DNA from: Sideroxydans sp.
GTDB taxonomy: Bacteria; Pseudomonadota; Gammaproteobacteria; Burkholderiales; Gallionellaceae
DNA: 64,000 nt
Direction: 5' to 3'
NCBI GenBank assembly: GCA_028707175.1
Contig: JAQTUV010000003.1
Location: 124,001-188,000 of the forward strand
The notes beneath the pieces are model-generated. The model searched no databases, was not told the origin of the DNA, and was given only the letters and a program-made list of their open reading frames with translations. Every line of letters begins with the position of its first letter. Position 1 is the first letter of the stretch. The translations under genes were made by a program, and so were the position numbers. Positions 18,158-24,835 of the stretch are shown here, one piece after another.

Positions 18158-18281
18158 CCCTCCCCCTGCAAGGGGGAGGGAATATGGCTCCTTCCCCTTG
18201 AAGGGGGAAGGTTGCACCCGCAAGGGGTAGGCCGTGGTTGTACGGCGCTGAAGCGCCAACAACACATGCTCGGATGGGGGT
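18141..18281. repeat. Palindromic repeat pair, type B, carrying a 57-nt insert (right of DUF559 gene 1)
   Basis: This is the same element as at 17701, in the same orientation (TCTACCCCCACCCTAGCCC start, internal AATATGGCTC spacer). Its right half is split between GGTTG (ends 18214) and GGATGGGGG (from 18272). The two copies therefore flank the DUF559 gene as direct repeats, like the ends of a small composite unit. Confidence 0.88.
18215..18271. other. 57-nt hairpin insertion within a repeat
   Basis: Compared with the intact copy at 17701-17789, 57 bases are inserted in the tail of the second hairpin. The insert can fold as GTTGT-AC-GGCGC-TGAA-GCGCC-A-ACAAC: two 5-bp stems separated by a 2-nt left bulge and a single A on the right. 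The exact ends could shift by one or two bases if the ancestral repeat differed. No ORF or known element is recognised. Confidence 0.6.
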
Positions 18282-18326
18282 GAAAACGTGGCACCTTAAG
18301 AAATCTAGATAGTTACAACAAAATAC

Positions 18327-18773
18327 ATGACGTCTCCAATCCTAGTCTTAGCAATCGGTAACGAATCTCGTGGAGATGATGCGCTTGCACCTTTGTTGTC
18401 GCGTAGCTTGCAGGCTGAGTTCGATCACCCCGACTTCGAGTTCATCGAGGATTTCCAACTACAGGTGGAGCACGTCACCGATCTGGTCGGCCGTCAAAAA
18501 ATATTGTTCCTAGATGCCGATGTCTCGTGTGAGGCACCGTTCCATCTCTCAGAGATTTCGGCGACCCAAGACAACAGCTACACCAGCCATGCAATGTCTC
18601 CTTTCGCACTGTTGCATACCTATAGTCAGGTGTATGGTGAAGACGCACCCAACAGCTCTCTGTTACGCGTGAGGGGGTATGGTTTCGAGTTGGGAGAAGG
18701 TCTGAGTGATGAGGCATCAGCCAATATGCAAGCAGCCTCGCTCATCGTTCGCGAATGGTTGAGGAAGGTCTGA
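18327..18773 (+). CDS. hoxW: Hydrogenase maturation protease HoxW
   Basis: This 148-aa nickel-dependent endopeptidase of the HybD/HycI family is expected to remove the C-terminal peptide of HoxH. The GNESRGDDA motif (residues 11-19) provides the first metal-binding Glu/Asp region; LFLDADVS and SHAMSPF supply the other Asp and His. It is separated from hoxH by the DUF559/repeat unit. The 3' end of the gene takes part in a long inverted repeat. Confidence 0.93.
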   Translation: MTSPILVLAIGNESRGDDALAPLLSRSLQAEFDHPDFEFIEDFQLQVEHVTDLVGRQKILFLDADVSCEAPFHLSEISATQDNSYTSHAMSPFALLHTYSQVYGEDAPNSSLLRVRGYGFELGEGLSDEASANMQAASLIVREWLRKV

Positions 18774-18892
18774 TGAAGTCCGAAAGCCATGGTTCGATAT
18801 ATTTTCCGTTCGTCCCGAGTGCCGCGCTTGCGCGGTGTATCGAGGGAGTGAACGGAAAACACTCACCACGAACTGACTTAATCAGACCTTCC
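18763..18892. repeat. Long nested inverted repeat after hoxW
   Basis: The outer arms are 18763-18778 and 18877-18892, matching at 15 of 16 positions and overlapping the hoxW stop codon. The inner arms are TTTTCCGTTC and GAACGGAAAA, around CCGCGC/GCGCGG at the centre near 18822-18835. The whole 130 bases could fold into one long hairpin. It is not of the same family as the CCCTC...GAGGG repeats. It may act as a terminator or processing site between hoxW and the oxidoreductase genes, or be a small non-coding mobile element. Confidence 0.7.
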
Positions 18893-18932
18893 ATAACTGA
18901 AAATAAATCGTAGAAAATATCAGGAGGCATCG

Positions 18933-19508
18933 ATGTTCCAGATTCGAATTCACGGTAGAGGCGGTCAAGGTGTGGTGACGGCAACGGAGATGCTCTCCGT
19001 CGCCGCCTTCGAGGAAGGGCGTCACGCGCAGGCATTTCCCAGCTTCGGTTCAGAACGTACCGGTGCACCTGTGGTGGCGTTCTGCCGTATCGACGATAAA
19101 GAGATACGTTTGCGCGAACCCATCATGGAGCCGGATGCGCTCATCATCCAAGACCCGACCTTGTTGCATCAGATCGACGTGTTCGCAGGATTGAAACATG
19201 ACGGTTACGTCCTACTCAATACACACCACACCTTCGAGTCCATGGGCTTGGGAGATTTCATCAAGGAGCGGGACCACACACGTTTATGCACCTTGCCAGC
19301 GACCCAGTTGGCGCTCAAGCATATCGGTCGTCCTATCCCTAACGTCCCGTTGATCGCAGGTTTCGCCGCACTGTCCGACATGATCAAGCTCGAATCAGTC
19401 ATCCTAGCCATCAACGAGAAGTTCTCAGGCAAGGTCGCCGAGGGCAACATCGCGGCAGCGACAGAAGCCTACGCGTTGGTGAAGGGCATGGTACATGCCA
19501 AAAAATAA
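18933..19508 (+). CDS. porG: 2-oxoacid:acceptor oxidoreductase gamma subunit
   Basis: This 191-aa gamma domain of pyruvate/2-oxoacid:ferredoxin oxidoreductase begins FQIRIHGRGGQGVVTATEML and contains FPSFGSERTGAPV, the hallmark of the family. It has a near-perfect AGGAGG ribosome binding site. Together with the alpha, beta and flavoprotein genes below it forms a four-gene enzyme that decarboxylates a 2-oxoacid to acyl-CoA or runs in reverse. Pyruvate is the likely substrate by family, not proven here. Confidence 0.92.
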   Translation: MFQIRIHGRGGQGVVTATEMLSVAAFEEGRHAQAFPSFGSERTGAPVVAFCRIDDKEIRLREPIMEPDALIIQDPTLLHQIDVFAGLKHDGYVLLNTHHTFESMGLGDFIKERDHTRLCTLPATQLALKHIGRPIPNVPLIAGFAALSDMIKLESVILAINEKFSGKVAEGNIAAATEAYALVKGMVHAKK

Positions 19509-19524
19509 TATGGAGATTGCCATG

Positions 19525-19570
19525 CCCTTTACCCTCTCTCCTAACTCTCTCCCGCAAGCGGGCGAGAGGG
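19525..19570. repeat. Palindromic repeat, type A (porG-porA gap)
   Basis: A CCCTTTACCCTCTCTCCTAA tail precedes a CTCTCCCGC/GCGGGCGAGAG hairpin. This is the type A version (CCCTCTCCCGC/GCGGGAGAGGG plus a GGGTGAGGG-like tail) of the repeats that dot the region. Confidence 0.85.
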
Positions 19571-19577
19571 ACGCGGT

Positions 19578-19598
19578 CTCGCTACGCGAGCATTTTTT
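19578..19598 (+). terminator. Possible rho-independent terminator/attenuator between porG and porA
   Basis: A short CTCGC-TAC-GCGAG stem is followed by CA and six T residues. The 5-bp stem is weak on its own but lies immediately after a strong repeat hairpin. If active it would reduce porA-porB expression relative to porG. Confidence 0.4.
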
Positions 19599-19622
19599 AT
19601 ACGAACATGAAGGAGCATAGCC

Positions 19623-20882
19623 ATGCTTAAACAGACCGAAGGTTCAAAGGCCGTCGCCGAAGCGATCGCGCTGTGCCGCCCCGAAGTCATCTGTGCCTAT
19701 CCGATCTCACCGCAGACACACATCGTGGAAGCCTTAGGCGAGATGGTGAAAGCGGGTGAGCTGACACCGTGTGAGTTCATCAATGTGGAGAGCGAGTTCG
19801 CCGCGATGTCGGTCGCCATCGGTTCCTCTGCTGCGGGTGCGCGCTCCTACACGGCCACCGCTTCGCAAGGCTTGCTGTTCATGGTGGAGGCGGTCTACAA
19901 CGCTGCTGGATTGGGTTTGCCCATCGTGATGACGGTGGCGAACCGAGCCATCGGCGCACCGATCAATATCTGGAACGACCATTCTGATTCCCTTTCGCAA
20001 CGCGATTCCGGCTGGATGCAATTGTTCGCCGAGACCAATCAGGAAGCGGTCGATCTGCACATCCAAGCATTCCGCCTAGCTGAAGAATTGTCTATGCCCA
20101 TCATGGTGTGTATGGATGGATTCATCCTCACGCACGCCTTCGAGCGGGTGGACATCCCATCGCAAGAACAGGTGGATGCCTATCTGCCCCCATTCGAGCC
20201 ACGTCAGGTGCTTGACCCGGCAGAGCCCATGTCCATCGGTGCGATGGTCGGTCCTGAAGCCTTCATGGAAGTGAAGTACCTAGCCCATGCCAAGCAGATG
20301 CAGGCGATCGAATTGATCCCGAAATTGGCTGATGAGTTCAAGAATATATTCGGTCGCGACAGCGGCGGACTGATACGCACCTACCAAATCGAAGACGCGG
20401 AGACGGTGGTCATCGCGATGGGATCGATACTTGGCACCATTAAGGACGTGGTGGATGAGATGCGCGCTGAAGGACATAAGATCGGCGTACTCGGCATCAT
20501 CAGTTTCCGCCCGTTCCCCTTGGAGCAGGTGCGGGCCGCACTGATCAAGAGCAAGCGATTCATCGTGCTGGAAAAGAGTCTCGCGGTCGGCATGGGAGGC
20601 ATCGTCGCCACCAATGTACGGATGGCGGTGACAGGCTCCGGGCTACGTGGTTTTACCGCCATCGCGGGTCTGGGTGGACGTGCCATTCCCAAGTCGTCGC
20701 TACACAAACTGTTCCGTCAGGCTGAGCAAGAAGAATTGGAAGCCGTGACGTTCGTCGATCTGGATTGGGCGGCCGTCAACAAACAACTGGAGCGTGAGAA
20801 ACAGACTAGGCGCTCTGGTCCTATCGCCGAGAACATGCTGCACGATAAAGGTATCGTCGGCGTGTCTGCGAAATTCGGTTGA
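19623..20882 (+). CDS. porA: 2-oxoacid:ferredoxin oxidoreductase alpha subunit
   Basis: This 419-aa alpha subunit has the pyrimidine-binding TPP domain: EGSKAVAEAIALCRPEVICAYPISPQTHIVE at the start, NVESEFAAMSVAIGSSAAGARSYTATASQGL, and a C-terminal transketolase-like domain with GVLGIISFRPFPLEQVR. It is preceded by an AAGGAG site, 8 bases before the ATG. Downstream, porB begins after 11 bases. Confidence 0.94.
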   Translation: MLKQTEGSKAVAEAIALCRPEVICAYPISPQTHIVEALGEMVKAGELTPCEFINVESEFAAMSVAIGSSAAGARSYTATASQGLLFMVEAVYNAAGLGLPIVMTVANRAIGAPINIWNDHSDSLSQRDSGWMQLFAETNQEAVDLHIQAFRLAEELSMPIMVCMDGFILTHAFERVDIPSQEQVDAYLPPFEPRQVLDPAEPMSIGAMVGPEAFMEVKYLAHAKQMQAIELIPKLADEFKNIFGRDSGGLIRTYQIEDAETVVIAMGSILGTIKDVVDEMRAEGHKIGVLGIISFRPFPLEQVRAALIKSKRFIVLEKSLAVGMGGIVATNVRMAVTGSGLRGFTAIAGLGGRAIPKSSLHKLFRQAEQEELEAVTFVDLDWAAVNKQLEREKQTRRSGPIAENMLHDKGIVGVSAKFG

Positions 20883-20893
20883 GGAGAAACGAT

Positions 20894-21895
20894 ATGTCAT
20901 TCCAACCCGTCAAGTTCTACCAAACCGGCACGCTCACTGTCGGCAACCGTCTGCTCGCGCAAGATGAAAGAAGCGTGCAAGCCAACCAGATGCGTAGCAA
21001 CTCCATCAATTCTGGTCACCGCGCCTGCCAAGGTTGCGGCGAAGCACTCGGTGCACGTTATGCCATCGATGCGGCGATGGCAGAGAGCAACGGTCAGCTG
21101 ATCGCAGCGAATGCCACCGGCTGTCTCGAAGTCTTTTCAACACCGTACCCGGAATCCTCATGGCAATTGCCGTGGATACATTCGCTGTTCGGCAATGCAC
21201 CTGCAGTCGCCACGGGTATCGCGGCGGCGATGAAGGTGAAAGGACGCAATGATGTGCGCGTCGTGGCGCAGGGCGGCGATGGCGGTACGACCGATATCGG
21301 TTTCGGCTGTCTGTCCGGCATGTTCGAGCGCAACGATGATGTGCTGTACATCTGCTACGACAATCAAGGCTACATGAACACTGGGGTGCAGCGCTCGTCA
21401 GCCACACCTCCTGCCGCCCGTACCGCGACCACCATGCCGGTGGGGCCAGAGCCGGGTAATGTGTTCGGGCAGGGTAAGAACGTGCCCGAGATTGCCATGG
21501 CGCACAACATCCCTTACGTGGCGACGGCGACCGTGGCCGATCTACGCGACCTCGAATACAAAGTGCGCAAAGCGATGCAGATGCGCGGAGCAAGATATAT
21601 CCAGATTTTCGTGCCGTGCCCGCTAGGTTGGGGCGCTGCTTCTCACGACACCATCCGCTTGGCGCGCTTGGCCAAAGAGACGGGGATGTTCCCCGTGTTC
21701 GAGGCCGAGCATGGCGAAGTGACGAGTGTGCTCAAGATACGCAACAAGGTGGCGGTCGAGGAGTATCTGAAACCGCAAAAACGTTTTGCCCACCTGTTCG
21801 GCAAACATGCCCATCCCGAGACCGTGGCGCGCTTGCAGGCGATCGCTGATCGCAACATCCGCAAGTACAAGCTGCTACCAGAGGGGGAGAACTAA
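20894..21895 (+). CDS. porB: 2-oxoacid:ferredoxin oxidoreductase beta subunit
   Basis: This 333-aa TPP-binding beta subunit carries CQGCGEALGAR (first cluster Cys pair), VAQGGDGGTTDIGFG (TPP/Mg motif GDG...), YDNQGYMNTG and GARYIQIFVPCPLGW. I start at ATG 20894, where GAGGAG lies 7 bases upstream, rather than 15 bases earlier. The set alpha/beta/gamma without a separate delta ferredoxin fits the next gene, which has ferredoxin domains. Confidence 0.94.
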   Translation: MSFQPVKFYQTGTLTVGNRLLAQDERSVQANQMRSNSINSGHRACQGCGEALGARYAIDAAMAESNGQLIAANATGCLEVFSTPYPESSWQLPWIHSLFGNAPAVATGIAAAMKVKGRNDVRVVAQGGDGGTTDIGFGCLSGMFERNDDVLYICYDNQGYMNTGVQRSSATPPAARTATTMPVGPEPGNVFGQGKNVPEIAMAHNIPYVATATVADLRDLEYKVRKAMQMRGARYIQIFVPCPLGWGAASHDTIRLARLAKETGMFPVFEAEHGEVTSVLKIRNKVAVEEYLKPQKRFAHLFGKHAHPETVARLQAIADRNIRKYKLLPEGEN

Positions 21896-21896
21896 A

Positions 21897-23522
21897 ATGC
21901 AAAAACCATTTGCCATCACCCTCAAGCCCGGTACATCGCTGACCAATCACACAGGTACGTGGCGCACCGCCAGACCGGTCTATCTGGATCGTTTGCCACC
22001 CTGCAACAACGCATGCCCGGCAGGCGAGAACATCCAAGGCTGGTTGTTCCATGCCGAGTCCGGTGAGTATGAAAAGGCGTGGCGCGTATTGGTAGAGAAC
22101 AATCCGTTGCCCGCCGTGATGGGGCGTGTGTGTTACCACCCTTGCGAAGGCGCCTGCAATCGCGGCCAACTCGATTCATCCGTCGGTATCAATTCGGTCG
22201 AACGATTCTTAGGGGATGAAGCCATCAAGCGTGGGTGGAAGTTCGCCGCACCTGCTGCGTCATCTGGCAAGAAAGTGCTGGTGGTCGGCGCGGGTCCATC
22301 TGGTCTATCTGCTGCCTATCACTTGGCGCGCTTGGGGCATAAGGTTGAGATACAGGAAGCGGGCCCGCTGGCGGGCGGCATGATGCGCTTCGGCATCCCC
22401 AAGTATCGTTTGCCACGCGAGGTGCTCGATGCGGAAGTGCAACGCATCCTCGATCTGGGTGTGACACTCAAGTTCGGCACCAAAGTCGCCAACATCGAAC
22501 AGAGCATGAAGGACGGCGGATTCGATGCAGCTTTCCTCGCGGTCGGTGCGCACATCGGCAAACGTACTTTCATCCCAGCGGGCGATGCCACTAAGATCGT
22601 GGATGCGGTGTCGGTGTTGCGCTCTATGGAAGGTGAAGACAAGCCGATGTTGGGTCGCCGTGTCGTGGTGTACGGCGGCGGCAACACCGCCATCGACGTA
22701 GCGCGTACGGCAAAACGTCTGGGCGCGAGCGAAGCCATCATCGTCTACCGCCGCACACGCGACAAGATGCCTGCGCACGACTTCGAAGTGGAAGAAGCGC
22801 TGCAAGAAGGTGTGATGGTCAAATGGCTCTCCACCATCAAGCAAGCGGGCGAGGGCAACATCACCATCGAAAAGATGGCGCTGGATGAGAAGGGCTATCC
22901 CCAACCCACAGGAGAGTTCGAGACATTGGAAGCGGACTCTGTCGTACTGGCCTTGGGGCAAGACGTGGACCTTTCCTTGCTGGAAGGCGTGTCTGGCTTG
23001 GAGATCAAAGATGGCACGGTGCAGGTGTCGCCCAATATGATGACCGGACATCCTGGCATCTTCGCGGGGGGCGACATGGTGCCTTCCGAGCGCACCGTCA
23101 CCGTGGCGGTCGGTCATGGTAAGAAAGCGGCACGCAACATCGACGCATGGCTGCGCGGCGCAACGCAAGAAGTGCCGCCCAAACATGAACTGGCAGAGTT
23201 CGACAAACTGAATACTTGGTACTACTCGGATGCCGACAAGACCGTGCGGCCGATGTTGGACATCATCCGCCGCCAGACCAGCTTCGACGAAGTACAAGGT
23301 GGGCTGAACGAGAGCACTGCATTGTTCGAAGCGAGACGCTGTCTTTCCTGCGGTAACTGTTTCGAATGCGATAACTGCTATGGCGTGTGCCCAGATAACG
23401 CGGTGATCAAGCTGGGGCCAGGCAAGCGCTTCGAGTTCAAATACGACTACTGCAAAGGCTGCGGACTGTGCGTCGCAGAATGTCCGTGCGGCGCCATCAA
23501 GATGGTGGCAGAGGACATCTGA
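21897..23522 (+). CDS. GltD-like NAD(P)-binding flavoprotein fused to a 2x[4Fe-4S] ferredoxin
   Basis: The protein is 541 aa. Residues about 30-90 hold an N-terminal [4Fe-4S] domain (CNNACPAGENIQGW, CYHPCEGACNRG). An FAD Rossmann motif VVGAGPSGLSAAYHL and an NAD(P) motif VVYGGGNTAIDVARTAKRLG follow. The last about 70 residues are a ferredoxin (CLSCGNCFECDNC...CP, CKGCGLCVAECP). This is the layout of glutamate-synthase small-subunit-like or NfnB-type enzymes. Located directly after porB, it is the likely electron partner that moves electrons between ferredoxin clusters and NAD(P)H. It shares TGATG with hypA. Confidence 0.9.
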   Translation: MQKPFAITLKPGTSLTNHTGTWRTARPVYLDRLPPCNNACPAGENIQGWLFHAESGEYEKAWRVLVENNPLPAVMGRVCYHPCEGACNRGQLDSSVGINSVERFLGDEAIKRGWKFAAPAASSGKKVLVVGAGPSGLSAAYHLARLGHKVEIQEAGPLAGGMMRFGIPKYRLPREVLDAEVQRILDLGVTLKFGTKVANIEQSMKDGGFDAAFLAVGAHIGKRTFIPAGDATKIVDAVSVLRSMEGEDKPMLGRRVVVYGGGNTAIDVARTAKRLGASEAIIVYRRTRDKMPAHDFEVEEALQEGVMVKWLSTIKQAGEGNITIEKMALDEKGYPQPTGEFETLEADSVVLALGQDVDLSLLEGVSGLEIKDGTVQVSPNMMTGHPGIFAGGDMVPSERTVTVAVGHGKKAARNIDAWLRGATQEVPPKHELAEFDKLNTWYYSDADKTVRPMLDIIRRQTSFDEVQGGLNESTALFEARRCLSCGNCFECDNCYGVCPDNAVIKLGPGKRFEFKYDYCKGCGLCVAECPCGAIKMVAEDI

Positions 23523-23863
23523 TGCACGAGATGTCATTGGCAGAGAACGTGCGCGAGATCATTGAGGATGCCTCACGCAAACAGCATTTCCAACGGGTGA
23601 AGACGGTATGGCTAGAGGTGGGGAAGCTCTCGTGTGTGGAACAGGAGGCGATGCGTTTCTGTTTTGAGAGTGTGATGAAAGACACCATCGCTGAAGGCGC
23701 CACACTTGAGATCGTCGAGACCGAAGGGCAGGGCAGATGCACCCAATGTGGCAATGAGATGCAGATATCTACGCTCTACGAAGCCTGCTCGAAGTGCGGC
23801 AGTTATGGCTTGCAGGTCATCGCGGGCGATGCGATGCGTGTGAAAGAACTAGAGGTGGCATGA
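23522..23863 (+). CDS. hypA: Hydrogenase nickel-insertion protein HypA
   Basis: This 113-aa nickel metallochaperone has the N-terminal MHE nickel site (His2) and a zinc domain with two CxxC pairs (CTQCGNEM and CSKCGSYG). The start ATG overlaps the preceding stop (TGATG), and its own stop overlaps hypB (ATGA). This links the por genes and the hyp genes into one likely transcript. Confidence 0.96.
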   Translation: MHEMSLAENVREIIEDASRKQHFQRVKTVWLEVGKLSCVEQEAMRFCFESVMKDTIAEGATLEIVETEGQGRCTQCGNEMQISTLYEACSKCGSYGLQVIAGDAMRVKELEVA

Positions 23864-24708
23864 TGTGTTTGACATGCGGGTGCGGTACCAACGATGTGTT
23901 CATTCGCGGCAAACAGGCGCGCGGAGCGAGCACGGCTGCGGCGCCGATGCGCATCCATCTTGACGCTGCCACACAGGGAGAGGCTTCACGCATCATCAAA
24001 CTGGAACAAGACATCCTCGCCAAGAACGACGGCTTCGCCGACAAGAACCGTAGCCTGTTCTCTGCCAATGGCATCCTTGCCTTGAATCTGGTCTCCAGCC
24101 CCGGTTCGGGTAAGACCACGCTGTTGGTCAAGACGCTGGAAGCATTGAAGGGCAAGGTCCCTCTCGCCGTGATCGAAGGTGACCAGCAGACCGACAACGA
24201 TGCGGAACGCATCCGTGCCACGGGGGTGGAAGCCATTCAGATCAACACGGGGAAGGGCTGCCATCTGGATGCACAGATGGTCGAGCGTTCATTACCGCAG
24301 ATGTCTTTGCACAAGCAGGGCATGTTGTTCATCGAGAACGTCGGCAATCTGGTGTGCCCAGCCGCCTTCGATCTGGGTGAGGCCGCCAAGGTGGTGGTGC
24401 TTTCCGTCACCGAGGGTGAAGACAAGCCACTCAAATATCCCGATATGTTCAAAGCCGCTAAGTTGATGTTGCTCAACAAGTGCGACCTATTGCCTTACCT
24501 CACTTTCGATGTGGCACGCGCAGAGGAATATGCACGTCGCGTGAATCCTGATATCCAGATCTTCCGCATCTCTGCGACCAGCGGCGAGGGTATGCCTGCG
24601 TGGCTGGAATGGTTACGATTGAAGCATATTACGATTAACTCCCTTCCCCCGCAGGCGGGGGAAGGGGCGGGGATGAGGGGCGTTGGGTATATACAACCAG
24701 TGGCATAG
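23860..24708 (+). CDS. hypB: Hydrogenase nickel-incorporation GTPase HypB with repeat-encoded C-terminal tail
   Basis: This 282-aa GTPase works with HypA to insert Ni. The N-terminal MMCLTCGCG motif is the high-affinity CxxCGC Ni site. Walker A is [11 protein letters not shown] (about residues 79-89), and NKCDLLPYL gives base specificity. HypB would normally end near WLEWL (residues 249-253). Here the frame runs on into a palindromic repeat and adds about 24 residues ([15 protein letters not shown] and so on). The tail is probably neutral or an adaptation to repeat insertion at the old stop. Confidence 0.94.
   Translation: MMCLTCGCGTNDVFIRGKQARGASTAAAPMRIHLDAATQGEASRIIKLEQDILAKNDGFADKNRSLFSANGILALNLVSSPGSGKTTLLVKTLEALKGKVPLAVIEGDQQTDNDAERIRATGVEAIQINTGKGCHLDAQMVERSLPQMSLHKQGMLFIENVGNLVCPAAFDLGEAAKVVVLSVTEGEDKPLKYPDMFKAAKLMLLNKCDLLPYLTFDVARAEEYARRVNPDIQIFRISATSGEGMPAWLEWLRLKHITINSLPPQAGEGAGMRGVGYIQPVA
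24639..24684. repeat. Palindromic repeat, type A, forming the 3' end of hypB
   Basis: A CCCTTCCCCCGC/GCGGGGGAAGGG hairpin is followed by GCGGGGATGAGGGG. It lies inside the hypB coding frame and supplies its last codons before the TAG stop at 24706-24708. Confidence 0.85.
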
Positions 24709-24710
24709 GC

Positions 24711-24814
24711 TCACCATCCCTCACCCCAACCCCTCTGATGAAACTACTAGCCATTCGACTAAGCACGATAATACCGTGCAAGTCGCTGGTTATCCCGCTT
24801 GCGGGCGAGGGGCT
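24711..24814. repeat. Palindromic repeat, type A, inverted and split by a 57-nt insert (hypB-hypF gap)
   Basis: The left part CCCTCACCCCAACCCCTCT (ending 24736) and the right part CCCGCTTGCGGGCGAGGGG (from 24794) together make one repeat in the opposite orientation to the hypB copy. It is split in the palindrome arm by 57 bases. Confidence 0.85.
24737..24793. other. 57-nt hairpin insertion within a repeat
   Basis: It sits exactly between CCCTCT and CCCGC of a type A repeat. It folds as CGACT-AA-GCACG-ATAATAC-CGTGC-A-AGTCG: two 5-bp stems, a 2-nt left bulge and one A on the right. Length and stem geometry match the insertion at 18215 although the sequences are unrelated. Confidence 0.6.
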
Positions 24815-24835
24815 AATGCAAAGTAAGGCTAATGC

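Noticed and set aside
22305-23537. Long antisense reading frame of about 410 codons opposite the GltD-like gene
   Set aside because: It has no recognisable domain, is rich in His/Arg/Val as expected for the complement of a GC-rich gene, and lies fully over a strongly conserved gene.
18215-24793. The 57-nt hairpin inserts as integron attC sites
   Set aside because: Length and bulged stems are suggestive, but the GTTRRRY/RYYYAAC core motifs are missing, and no integrase or cassette layout is present.
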